Part shown: piece by piece, positions 1-10,179 of the stretch
How positions within the stretch are numbered: position 1 is the first letter of the stretch
Layout: every line of letters begins with the position of its first letter
Assembly (NCBI GenBank): GCA_009599575.1
Contig: VWND01000040.1
Location: forward strand, 61,161-125,160
Direction of reading: 5' to 3'
Length of the DNA stretch: 64,000 bases
Source: Blumeriella jaapii
Lineage: Eukaryota; Ascomycota; Leotiomycetes; Helotiales; Drepanopezizaceae
Position numbers and translations under genes: made by a program
The notes under the pieces: generated by a model
Told to the model about the DNA's origin: nothing
Databases searched by the model: none
What the model saw: only the letters and a program-made list of their open reading frames with translations

Positions 1-298
1 AATCGCTTTTTTATTCAAAAATAACAAATCGAATATTAATTCGTACGCTTCGACCGCTGCGCTCGGCCTTTTTAAATTAAATTTCTTTTGGTCAAACGCC
101 TGGCGAAAACTTAATTTTTTGATTTTACGCTTTGTAATTGTAATAATTATAATTTGCGGCTTTTTATTAAAAATAATAAAAAAATGGCTATACGTGCATT
201 AGTTTAAGCTACGGAATATCGAGACCGTAAATTATATAGCAATATTATATTAATTTAATTAATTTACTAAAAAACAAGTTTTTTAATATATTATTTAA
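1..298 (+). other. Leader of K upstream of gag
   Basis: This stretch precedes the first plausible gag ATG (299-301). It is AT-rich with no convincing open frame. A K 5' LTR end or primer-binding site would be expected here or left of the window, but I see no TG...CA terminus, and I find no obvious similarity to the sequence at 60,128-60,440 that would mark an LTR pair. Confidence 0.4.
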
Positions 299-768
299 AT
301 GTCTGGACGCAATTTTATTTTATTTAATTTTTTTAAAAAATACAAAAACTTTTTTAATAGCTTTTTTATTAAAAACGATTTTTTTCATATTAAAAACTTT
401 TAATTTGCAATTTTAGAAAATATTTATTCGTTTAATTCAAACCTTATTAATACTTTTATTAATATTATAAATAACAACGCTTTTCGTTTTTTTATACGAG
501 GCCGCATGCTCTTTCCTGGCTCTTTTAGTGCACTTTTATTTAATGGCGCCAATATTACCGATTTTATCGAAAAATATAAAAAAACTTGTAAGAATTTCGG
601 AGTTTTTAAAATTAAAATGTTCGATAAACTTTTTCGCTATTATGATTTAATTACTAAAAATATTATTAAATCGATAAATAAATAAAAAGCTATTAGGACT
701 CGAAATTAGCGTAAGTTAATTAAAACTTTAAAATCGGAATTCCGAGATTATAATCGCTAGCAAATTCG
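299..768 (+). pseudogene. gag: K gag relic, N-terminal part
   Basis: The frame starts at ATG 299 (MSGRNFILFN...) and runs with scattered TAA/TAG to the insertion point of I. Around 500-640 it reads GSFSALLFNGANITDFIEKY, which resembles the gag core of fungal gypsy elements (the F-x-G-x-NITEF-x-ERYE type motif). The frame continues without shift into 14563 once I and one ATTCG are removed (...RQQIR | DIIAFF..., Q being TAG here). Gag would form the particle that packages the transcript. It is non-functional because of the stops. No signal peptide or membrane segment is expected or meaningful here. Confidence 0.75.
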
Positions 769-1011
769 TGTTACGATCCTGGCCTGGCTAGTGGTGGTTG
801 CCAGTGGTATAATTGCCGGTGGTGTTGGAATAAGGTTTGGGCACGGACCACCTCGGCCACTAAGCCTCGCGCTAAGTCACGTGACCTATAAGCGCAACCT
901 ATTATATATAAAATTCGCGATCCCGAGCATTTTAGCTCGGGTTTTTTTTTTAATTTATATACGTATCTTTTGGTTTATATTATTTCGATTATTTTTAAGC
1001 TAGCTATAATA
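769..1011 (+). repeat. 5' LTR of element I
   Basis: 243 bp, starts TGTTACGATCC and ends TATAATA, a mutated form of the TGTGACA seen in the 3' copy. The two copies differ almost only by transitions. The outer (left) part keeps more G+C than the inner (right) part. It holds the presumed promoter region described separately. Confidence 0.93.
876..941 (+). promoter_or_regulatory. E-box, TATA-like site and hairpin in the LTR of I
   Basis: GTCACGTGAC (876-885) is a perfect palindrome around an E-box CACGTG. TATATATAAA follows at 904-913. Right after it, CCCGAGC (922-928) and GCTCGGG (935-941) form a 7-bp stem with a 6-nt loop followed by a T run. The 3' LTR keeps TCACGTGA (14422-14429) and a 6-bp stem CCGAGC/GCTCGG (14468-14473 with 14480-14485). 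The promoter role is inferred from position in an LTR; the hairpin would lie in the RNA leader if transcription starts just after the TATA. Confidence 0.5.
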
Positions 1012-1757
1012 TAAAAAAAAACCAAACAATTTTCGCTAAAAAGCTTTATATCCACGGTTAAAAACTCGATCTGCTTTTGCAATTCGAATTTTTTTCAGAC
1101 CGCCCGTACCGACGTTTATTTATCGGTGCTTTAATCAGAACTTTTTTTTACTGATTTTGTTTCCAGAAAAAGCTGGAGTTTTTCTTTTTTATTAATTCGA
1201 TTTGTTTTTGCAATTCGAATCGCCTTTTTTTAATATTATAACATTTTATATTTTTTTTATAAATCGACGCGGTATTCGAAAACGAACGCAATTCGTACGA
1301 TTCGGCTTCGAATCAGCACTTCCATTTTTTGCTTTCGCTTTTAGCGCTTTTCAATTTTTATTCGTTTTAAGCTTTTTCGACGATTTTGACAGCGAGTTTT
1401 TATTCTACGACTTTTTTACCGAATTATAATTATTTGCAGCCGATTTATTTATTAAATTTTTTCGTTTTACGATCGAATTTAAAATCGAATTATACGACGC
1501 TGACATTTTAATATTTTTAAACCGACGAATGCTTTTACGATTATTTAATATATCTGCCAACGCTAAAAAATTTACTGCGGCCTAGCAGCTTTAGATCGCT
1601 TAAATAATCGCTTAAGCTATTGCCGCCGCTCGCTTTTCAGCCCTTTTCGCTAATATCGTTCGCGACGCTTTTTTTTTATTTCGAGTTTCGCGCGTTTTTA
1701 CCGCAGATTTTTAATTAATTTCCGAATATTACCTTTCCGTTTTCGATCCAGTTATTT
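1012..1757 (+). pseudogene. gag: Element I leader and gag relic, 5' part
   Basis: This is the internal sequence of I between its 5' LTR and the insertion point of G. Frames are mostly open with Ser/Phe-rich translation, typical of C-to-T mutated coding sequence. No start codon can be chosen with confidence. It continues at 9164 after element G and one TATTT. Gag identity comes from position, upstream of the zinc knuckle at 9937-9979. Confidence 0.5.
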
Positions 1758-2171
1758 TGTAAGGATTAAAAGGCAGGGAAACACTAGTTCAGACAATAGA
1801 GCTCAAATAAGATTGGGTTGATAGTCAGACTGATCTCTACCTTCTACATTTCTAATAAAAGGCGTGTATAAATACAAAAGGAGGGGTGGAGCCCTCGAGA
1901 AAAGTATTTCTCAGGAAACCAGGCGAATCTTATTTAATATGCTTTTTCAGCCTCTATTCCGATTTTTTTTTATCTTTCTTAATATAATTCTAATAATTGG
2001 TTTTTTAGCAATTATTCTTATAAAAATGTTTTACCTAAATATCATTTCCAACTTTTATAATATTATCCGGCTTTTACGGCCTATCCGCAAAAAATATTAT
2101 TCGAAGGTTGGTAAAAAACAAAAGGTTTTGGCGGATCATCTGACTTATATACGTGATATTAGTTTTTAATA
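1758..2171 (-). repeat. 3' LTR of element G
   Basis: 414 bp, plus-strand start TGTAAGGATT, end TTTTTAATA (RIP-type form of TTCCTGACA). The outer left third keeps G+C; the inner right half is nearly all A/T. The run TTACCCCCC just inside (2172-2180) is the complement of the polypurine tract that primes plus-strand synthesis in this class. Confidence 0.93.
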
Positions 2172-2405
2172 TTACCCCCCTCTTTAGGTTTTTGGTCCTT
2201 AAAAGCGACTAATTTTTTTATGCGTATACTTTCGTATATAGCGTGCGTTACGCTTTCGAAATAACGTGCGGTTTTTTCCGCTTTTGATCGTGAATTATAA
2301 CTGTTTCTTCCGCTTTCGGTCGTGAATTATAGCTGTTTTGCTGTTTTGTTTTTTTTGTTTTCGGTAGCGCTTCGCATTTTCGTTGAAAGGGCTTTTTTTT
2401 TTAAA
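2172..2405. other. Spacer with complement of the polypurine tract in G
   Basis: After the C-run of the polypurine tract complement (2172-2180) the spacer shows two similar copies of a TTCCGCTTT...GTCGTGAATTATA.CTGTTT unit (about 2275-2340). The same duplicated unit occurs in H at about 31,498-31,560, so it is an inherited feature of the family. No gene is seen. Confidence 0.5.
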
Positions 2406-3251
2406 ATGGCCGCTATTTTCCTGCTCAGCTTCTTTTTTTTCTTTTTTATTTTTATTTTTTTATCAGCTTTTTTTTATCCCAATCAACTGCTTCTCGCCGC
2501 GTTCGCCGCGAACTCTTAAAATGCTTTTGACTTCTATCTACCTTCGGTGCGCCCGCCTGATTTTACGCGAAAATATCACAAAAAACTCCTTGCCCTTTTG
2601 CGTTTTCGAGCTTTTTAGCGTAAAATGCAATCGCTGCAGAGCTTCGCACACTTAATGCTTTTCTATGAATCTTCTAGACTTTTACTCGAATTCGCTTTTA
2701 ATTAGCTATAAGTTTCTGCCGCACGCGCCACCGAGGCGCAAATTTTTTTCGCGGATTTTAACGATTTTATAAATCGTTTCGATGCTGCTACCGCCGCTGC
2801 CGCCTTTTTTTCTTTTGCTGCCGAAACCAAAGCTTTTGCTAAAACTTTTATCGATCTCATTACTTACGACGCTTATATAAATCGTTTAAAAAAAAGTAAC
2901 GCTTCGGCTCTTATAATAATCGGAAATCGTGCGAATCGCGCCGCGGCTCGGATTGCCGCCGCTGCTGCTGCGCCCGTTTCTGCCGGTTTGGCGGCTGCTG
3001 CTGTTTTGGAAGCTTTGGCTGCGCCGGCCCTTTTTTTTAACAACGCTAATATAAAACGTATTTTCCGACGTTTCGAAAACGTCGCTCGGACCCATTCTGA
3101 TCAGTTGAATTAAATTCTGGATTCCTACGAAAATATCGTAGCTGCAATTTAATATTCGACTACGGCTATTGTAAAAGCTTTGACTAGAATAAATCGAATA
3201 TTCTGCGAGTTCGTTTAATACTAATTCTTTTTAGCTTGCCGCTGCTTCTGA
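2406..3251 (+). pseudogene. Antisense reading frame of element G, unknown function
   Basis: The frame runs from ATG 2406 to TGA 3249-3251, 281 codons, on the strand opposite to gag-pol, between pol and the 3' LTR. It starts MAAIFLL, has an Ala-rich centre (about residues 180-215, reading RAAARIAAAAAAPVSAGL) and an Asp/Asn/Ile-rich tail. Internal stops are TAA or TAG only, as expected from mutated CAA/CAG. Element H has the equivalent frame (31628-32473) at exactly the same length, 846 nt, with no indel. I do not recognise the product. Antisense frames in this position are known from some plant Ty3 elements; kinship is not shown here. The antisense minus-strand frames are more broken, but two copies cannot prove coding. 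Confidence 0.5.
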
Positions 3252-3329
3252 ATCTGAAAAAAATAGCGATAACGATAAAAAAAAAAATAACGATAAAAAT
3301 AAATTAATTTAGCGGCGGTTCTAAGGTTT

Positions 3330-6300
3330 TCTAAATGTTTTTGTTTTCTTTTCTTTATTTTTACGGCGCGCATTCGTTACTGCTCCGTTGCTATTATTTG
3401 TCGTATTTTTCAAATATTTTTTTACAATCTTTTTTGCGTTCGTAAAATGGTTTTCTAGCTTCCAAAAGTTTTCGCTTGGTAAATAGCCCTTCTATCGCAC
3501 CAAGTAATATCGGCCTTTTTTTGTATTTTTATAAACTTGTATTAATTTAACCTCGTATTCTTCGGGTTTTTAAAATTCTATTATACTTGTTTAATTTAAC
3601 CTCGTATTCTTCGGGTTTTAAAATTCTATTATACTATTTTTCGGCTCGGTGTCGTTTCGACCCTGCCAAGGTTTTAATAGGAAAACGTAGAAAATATCGT
3701 AAATACGATATTAAAAAAAAAGCTCGAGTTAGTAAGCTTGGCCGTGCTCGTATATAACTCGCTTGATTTTAAAAAACTTTAGATATTTATCTAAAAGCTT
3801 TCGAAAAAGTCGCAGCTGTCGGAGATTTTTGGTCGATAATAATATTTTATCGCCTATTTAAAATCTAGTTTTTTTGTGTTTAGCGTCGTAGAATCTTTTA
3901 TGGTTCGCGTTAGCTTTTTTTAGCTTTTTACTAAGTATTTCTTTTTTTTTTTGCAATATTTTAATTCGTTTTTCCGTTAACGGTACCTCTTTTTTTACAA
4001 CGTCGTTCTCGACGTTGCTGCCAAATTCTAGGTGAAAGCCGTATAATATACGAAAAGAAATAAAATCCGTAGAAGCGTATATCGAATTATTATACGTAAA
4101 TTCGGCTAAAACAAGTTTCGTAATCTAATCGTTTTGTCGATAATCGCAATACGTGCGAAAGTAGAATTCTAAAACTTGATTTTAACGTTTCGTTTGGCCA
4201 TCGGTCTGAAAATAAAAAACGGTACTTAATCGACGTCGTATTTGTAAATAAAACATTATTAAAAACCAGAATTTACTAGTGAAAACTGACTTTCTGTTTG
4301 TAATAATTTTTTTAAAACAGCCAAAATCTTTGTAAACGTGCTATATAAATATCTCAGCCAAATCTAGGGCTGAAATCGTTTTTTATATCGGTATATATTT
4401 CGACAGCTTCGTGTATCGGTTTATTATAACGAGTATCGAATCGTAAATACGATTTCGTTTTTTGCTAAAAGGTAAACCCGTAATGAAATCTATAGTTATC
4501 TTTTCTTAAGGTCTCGTAAAAATCGAAAAAAAGGCTAACTCGCTATAGGGTCGGTGTTTTCTAGGCTTGCTTTTTTAATATTTTCTACACGTATTAACGT
4601 AACGCTTTACGTCGCTTCGTAAACCAGGCCAAAAATACTTTTTTTCGACCAGTTTTAGCGTTCGCCGAAAGCTTTAATAGCCGGCGGTCGGATCGTCGTA
4701 ATTAATTTTCAATATTTCGCTTTTAATAACGCTTTTATTCGAAATATACGCGCGTTTTTTATAACGTAATAATTCATTTTAACCTATACGCCAATGTTTT
4801 TCGAATCCGGCTCGATTGCTTTGCGAAGCCGATTCGTACGTTTTCTGTAATACAAAAAAATCAGATTTTTGCAACTTAAAAATAGTTTTATAAATCGGTT
4901 CTGCTAGCTCGTTATTAGCCGTTTCGAATTATAGCAATACAGCGGCTACGCTTCGTAGTATATATTATTTACAACCAGTAATACTAGCAAAAAACAGTCC
5001 GGCGAAAAAGCTTTTTATTTGGCTTCTTCCCGCTTGTTTTTTATTTTTTGATTCCGTTAATAAAAGCTCCGAATATTTATCGGCGCGAAATAATTTATGC
5101 TCCGACTTTAAACGTGTTTCTATTGCGAAAAACACTTTAGAATTTCTCAAATAAGCTAGTTTCAGTTTACGATGCAGCGTAAGCAGCTGCTCGTTATTTT
5201 TTTTTAAATTTTTTTTTAAATCTGGCCGGCGAAAAAAATCATTCGCCGGGTTAAAAACTTTTGTTTTATATTCGATTACAAAATCGTATTCAGCTAGCTC
5301 GTCGGCCCACCTCGCTTAGCGTCCGTTTAGACGTTTTTTCGTAAAAAAGTATTTTAAATTGTAATAATTTATACGCATAATAATAACGTTAAAAGCGCCA
5401 CGTAGATATTGGCTCTATTGTTTAAAAACGTAAATTATAATTATTAGCTCAGCGTTATAAACCTCGTATTTTTGTTTTATAAGAAAAAGCTTTTTCGAAT
5501 AATATACGATAGGATGCCAACGTATCCTCGCACTTTCGCCGAATAATTAAAATAATATTCCGCCTATAGCAAACTTCGAAGCGTTTGTTTCGATTTAAAT
5601 CTTTAATCGAAAATCGAAATAGCGTAAAATCGGTGCTTGGCAAAATTTTTTTTTTAAAAGTAAAAAAGCGAGCTTCGCTTCGAGTAGAAAACGAAAAAGG
5701 CCCGATATTTTCCTTCGTTGCATTTTTTTTAAAAGATTTGTAATAGATCGGCAAAGCTTAGCGTAGTTTTTAATAAAACGTTTGTAAAAGTTAATAAAAC
5801 CCAAAAACATTTAAATATCTCGCCATATAATAAAAGGAGGCCATTTCCGAATATTATTTATTTTCCCTGGGTTTATCTTAATTTCCGTAGGAATAACGAC
5901 GAAGCCTAGAAACTTAACCGTATTCGTATCGAAGGCATATTTTTTCAGATTTCCGTAAAATTTATTAATACGAAGTTTTTCGAAAACCTCTTTTACCGCG
6001 TTTGTATAATCGTCGGAGTTTTCGGAAAATATTAGAATATCGTCGAAATAAATTACACACGTAATATTCATTAAACCGACTAAAACTTGATTAATATACG
6101 TTTGGAAAATTGCTGGTGCGTTCGAAAGGCCGAAAGGTAATACGTAGTATTCGAAATGTCCGTAACGAATGCGAAACGCAGTCTTCCATTTATTTCCCTC
6201 TTTTATTCGAAAGCGGTGGTACGCCTAAATAAAATCTAGCTTAATAAATATTTTAGCTTTTTTCAAACGGTCCAAAGTTTCGCTTATAAAGGGTAAGGAA

Positions 6301-7120
6301 ATTCGATTTTTAACCGTAACTGCGTTTAAATTTTTATAATCGACGCATAATCGTAAACTTCCGTCTTTTTTCGGTATAAATATTACCGGTGCGCCGGCAG
6401 GGCTAGTAAATCTTTTTATTCAGCCTTTTTTTAAGTTCGAATCGAAATATTCGCGCAATTCGGTGAGTTTAGATTTCGATAAAAAATAGACTGGTTTCCA
6501 AAGGGGGTTTTTCTTCTCCGCGAGATTTATTCGATATTTTATAAAATAATAAGAAGCTAGGATAACCGCGGCGGTATCGTCGAACACGTCGGCGTAATCG
6601 TCGTATTTGGAGGGTAATTAGTGCTGTTTTTCAGTAGCTTTTTTCAAAACGATACAAAACGCTTGCTTTTTTTTGGATTTCTTTTTAAAACGTTTGATTA
6701 TAACGAAATTAAGCTGTAAGCGTTCGATTGGGTATCGCCACGATTTAGCTCGAAAGCTTATAGCGGGTCGATATTTCGCAACCAAAGGAACTTTAAAATA
6801 AGTGAAATCTCTGGAATATTTATATCGCAAGCCACGAAATCGCTCTGTATTTTTTTAATTGTTTTATAACTATCAGTGGCGCGAATAAGTTGCGTATGCG
6901 TGCCGTAAATAGTTATTTCTTTTTTCTTAACCGTGGATAGATTAATACGTTTTTAAATTGGTTTTTATTTACATTTAATTAATAACTTTTGGATTACGCA
7001 GTTTTTCTCCGCGCCGCAATCGATAAAAGCTCGTTTCGTACGAGTTTCGCTTTTGATTTTTTTAATCTCGACTGAAATTATTATTTTTTGCTTTTTTTTT
7101 TCGCTCGATTTTGTTAGCAG
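3330..7120 (-). pseudogene. pol: pol relic of element G (protease, RT, RNase H, integrase, chromodomain)
   Basis: Reading right to left: protease with AFIDCGAE-type active site near 7,000; RT with [16 protein letters not shown] near 6,350 and an intact catalytic YFDD (6039-6050); RT-RNase H linker FLGFINFYKRFIKNY near 5,800; RNase H to about 5,250; H2C2 region with DDPTAGYQ near 4,690, one His changed to Tyr; integrase core; the GFHPEFGSNVE type C-terminal region near 4,020; chromodomain with YYLVR-KGYLPSENFW at about 3,530-3,450. Chromodomains steer integration to H3K9-methylated chromatin in known chromoviruses. The frame is broken by stops and shifts, yet many motifs are unusually well kept relative to neighbouring elements. 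Confidence 0.88.
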
Positions 7121-7129
7121 CGACGAAAT

Positions 7130-8653
7130 TAAAATCGAGCGGAAGCTTTTCCCGAATCTTTAGATTTATTAGCTTCGGGGCAATTTGGAGCTATATATCC
7201 TTTTCTGTTGCATTTATAATATTCGACTTTTGGACAATTGGCCATACGGTGCCTTTTCTTTTGGCAGCGATTGCATTTCGAAGAGTAAAAAAAGTCGTTA
7301 AAAGTTCTAGGATTTCAAGAGATTTTATTAGGATTATCGTTTTTTCGCTTTCGTTTTTCTTTTTGTAACGTATGCTCGAATCGAGGACGGTATATATCTG
7401 TTCTAGCCTTTAAATCTTGATCGTAAATATAAATCTTTTTTTTTCTTTTTTTTTTGCGCTCGTTTCGTCGTTTATTATCTTTCGTTTCGTCGCTAATGAT
7501 TTTATTAGCACTTTCGATGCGACGAACGATTAATATTAATTTTTTATGCGAGCTTGTAACTGCAATATTGCTTCGTTTAATAATTTCTTTTCGAAAAATA
7601 AATCGGAGTTTTGCGAAAAGCATTTTTTTTCTAGTCGCATCGTTTGTTATTTGCAATTACTGTTCGAAATTATTCAAATAAGCAACGAAATCGTTAACTG
7701 ATTTATGCTTTCTTTGCTTCGCTTTATCGTATAAATTCGAAGCCGCGATTTCTCGATTTTCCGTATTTATCAGAAAATCCAATATTTATTTTTTGAAATC
7801 GTTTCATATAGTTCGAATGTTCGTAAAACGTCGTTCGTATCCGGTTCACCTTTTTTTTATTTTATCGTCGAAAGCTAAAACACAGGCGTTAATTTTCTTT
7901 TGATCGATATAAAATATTATTTTTTTATTCTGGCGGAAGCTTCGCTCTGCACGCCGAATAAAAAATTAAGCTTTTTTAATATTTTTCCTTCGATATATTA
8001 AAAAGTTTTTTATTTTTAGTGCTTTTCGGCTCGAATTCGCTATGTTTCCTACAAAAGGTATAATATGCTTAAAAAAAATACTAGGTCGTTTCCAATAGGT
8101 ATTATTATCGTAATGCTTCGAAAATATTTTATAATAATCGTCAACTTAGGTTATTTTCTGTTTTTTCTCAGCTGAAGCGATATTAAAAAATATAAAAATC
8201 TTTTTTTCGATATTTTCGAAAGCGTTAAATTTTCGTTAAAATTGTTTAACTTTTTTTCGGAGTTCGTCTCGGCGTTTTTTGGTTTCTTCGAATCTTTTGA
8301 TTATTTCGTAGATTTTTTTCTTAGTCTTTTTCTGTTTTATTTTAGCTCGTATCTTTTTTATTTTTTACGTTTATCGTTTTTTTTTTATTCGGCGCGGATT
8401 CGTTTATTAGCCAAATAAATCAGGGTTTCGGTGAAAAGTTTTTTCGAATCGCTTTAAGCATAGCCTTTTTTAGTAATTTTTTCGATAAAAAGAATTGGAA
8501 AATCGTCGCGCCCTGATAATAGGATATTTTCGACCCTTGGTAAAACTGGTAACGTTAAGGAAAACGATAATACGAAGTTTCTTTAAGCAGCCGAAAATGC
8601 TGGGTTTCCTTAAATAGCTGGAAATGCCTGTTTTCTGCGAATACGAAAGGCTA
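7130..8653 (-). pseudogene. gag: gag relic of element G
   Basis: The start codon inferred from copy H (ATG at 37825) is ATA here (8653-8651), a G-to-A change. The N-terminal half is Lys/Glu-rich and could form a coiled coil. The gag core reads like SVNDFVAYLNNFEQQLQI in both copies. Two zinc knuckles follow at about 7276-7233 (CNRCQKKRHRMANC, complete C-x2-C-x4-H-x4-C) and 7222-7180 (YYKCNRKGYIAPNC, first Cys and His changed to Tyr). Zinc knuckles bind the element RNA during packaging. The C-to-Y and H-to-Y changes fit RIP transitions. Confidence 0.8.
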
Positions 8654-8746
8654 TAATATCGATAATAACGATATAAATATAGTAGTATAATAGAAAGTTG
8701 TTTTAATAATATCGAACTGCCGTTCCGGTAAATAGAAAAATCAAAA

Positions 8747-9158
8747 TATAAAAATTGAAAAGCAGGAAAACATTAGTTTAAATAATAAAACTCAAATAAA
8801 ATTGGGTTAATAATCAGACTGATTTTTACCTTTTATATTTCTAGTAGAAAGCGTGTATAAATACAAAAAAAGAAATGGAGCCTTCGAAAAAGTATTTCCC
8901 AGGAAATCAAACGAATTCCATTTAGTATGCTTTTCCAGCCCCTATCCCGACCTTTTTTCATCCTTCTTAATATAACCCTAATAACTGGTTTCTTAGCAAT
9001 CACTCCTATAAAGTGTTTTACCTAAATGTTATTTCCAGCCCCTACAGTACTATCCGGCCCCTACGGCCTATCCGCAGAGAGTGCTATTCGAGGGTTGGTA
9101 GAAGGCAGAGGGTCTTGGCGGATCACCTGACTCATACACGTGATGTTGGTTCCTGACA
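8747..9158 (-). repeat. 5' LTR of element G
   Basis: 412 bp, left (inner) end TATAAAAATT, right (outer) end GGTTCCTGACA. The inner half is AT-converted while the outer half (about 8,950-9,158) keeps long G+C-rich stretches such as the one at 9041-9125. This mirrors the 3' LTR. Confidence 0.93.
9128..9142 (-). promoter_or_regulatory. TGACTCA and CACGTG sites in the U3 end of G
   Basis: TGACTCA (9128-9134) matches the Gcn4/AP-1 class of bZIP sites, and CACGTG (9137-9142) is an E-box. Both sit close to the outer end of the LTR, the U3 start on the minus strand. The same pair with the same spacing occurs in H (38301-38315) and is degraded in the inner LTR copies. The regulatory role is inferred. 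Confidence 0.4.
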
Positions 9159-9163
9159 TATTT

Positions 9164-10060
9164 TTCGAATCGAATTATTTAAAATCAAATACTTTCGCCA
9201 CGTTTTTAGCGATTATTAAAAAAAAATTAAATATAACGTATAAAAAATAAATATAAAACTGTTTATTAAAAAGTATTTAAAAAATTTTACACAAAATATA
9301 AATTAAGCCAAAGCATATTTCAAATGTATTATTAGAAAAGCAAAAACCATTATTTTGGAGCATTTAAACCTCGAGTTTTATAATTAAGCCTAATCGGCCC
9401 GAAACGTTTTTCGTATTTTTAATCAGCGCTTTTTTAATTACAACCGCGTTTAGTCTGCTAAATTGTAATATAATAAGTTTTATATAAACAACGGTCAGAT
9501 TTATAATAATTTTCGTTTTTTATTTATCCGTTACGCAATTATTAATAAAATTGCTAAAAACCGTTGGTTTAAAAATATATACGAAAAAGTTATTTTTATT
9601 TTTAAATACGATTTTCGAATAGAAAAATACAAAATAAATAATAATTATATTGTTTTAAACGAGTTTTTGGCCGTTGCGAATAAAAAATCACGTAATATCC
9701 GAGTTAAAAAAATGGCTTCTGTTCGTCGCATAAGCCATTTTTTTTTTGCTATAGCTTTTGCTAATCAGAATTTTAAGCGTACTTTCGGTATTTTTAAAGC
9801 TTTATAGCGTTTTACTTTTTTAGCTTTTTTTGCTCGCACGGTTTTTTTTTTTTTTAATAAAAATTTTTACGAACGTATAACTGTTATTTCTGTCATTTTC
9901 GGTTTTTTTCGTTTAGCTGCGCGTTTTTTTAGCGCTTATTATAATTGCGGCAAGCCCGGCCATTTCGCAAACGTTTGCTTCGACGCTAAACTTAATCGCA
10001 AAATCGCCGAAATAGCTATCGACGAAAAGTAAAACGATTTGTTAAAAAACTTTTAAGCCG
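9164..10060 (+). pseudogene. gag: Element I gag relic, 3' part with zinc knuckle
   Basis: Continuation of I after element G. Near its end the frame reads YYNCGKPGHFANVCFD (about 9937-9984), a zinc knuckle in which the first Cys has become Tyr (TGT to TAT) and C, H, C remain. Upstream the translation is rich in Lys, Phe and Ile with TAA/TAG stops. The knuckle places the gag-pol boundary just before the protease motif at 10206. Confidence 0.7.
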
Positions 10061-10179
10061 TAGCAAAAACTTTTATTATAGCAAAAAATTCGATTTGTAA
10101 AAAGATTTAAAGTTTAATTAGCGCTTTTTAATAAAAAAGCGACAGTTTTTAATTTTTATAAAATTAGCACGTAATAAAT

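Larger units (their letters stand above)
1758..9158 (-). mobile_element. Chromodomain Ty3/gypsy element G, minus strand, nested in I
   Basis: LTRs at 1758-2171 and 8747-9158 with TSD TATTT (1753-1757, 9159-9163). On the minus strand the order is 5' LTR, gag with two zinc knuckles, protease, RT, RNase H, integrase, chromodomain, an unusual antisense frame, polypurine tract and 3' LTR. The tract reads AAAGAGGGGGGTAA next to TGTCAGG on the minus strand when the 3' LTR terminus is compared with the unmutated copy. It belongs to the same family as H. It lies inside I, which lies inside K, a three-level nest. Confidence 0.95.

Noticed and set aside
922..950. Bacterial-type terminator (GC stem plus T-run) in the LTR of I.
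   Set aside because: The setting is a eukaryotic LTR and the T-run is part of general C-to-T conversion; it is kept only as a possible RNA hairpin.
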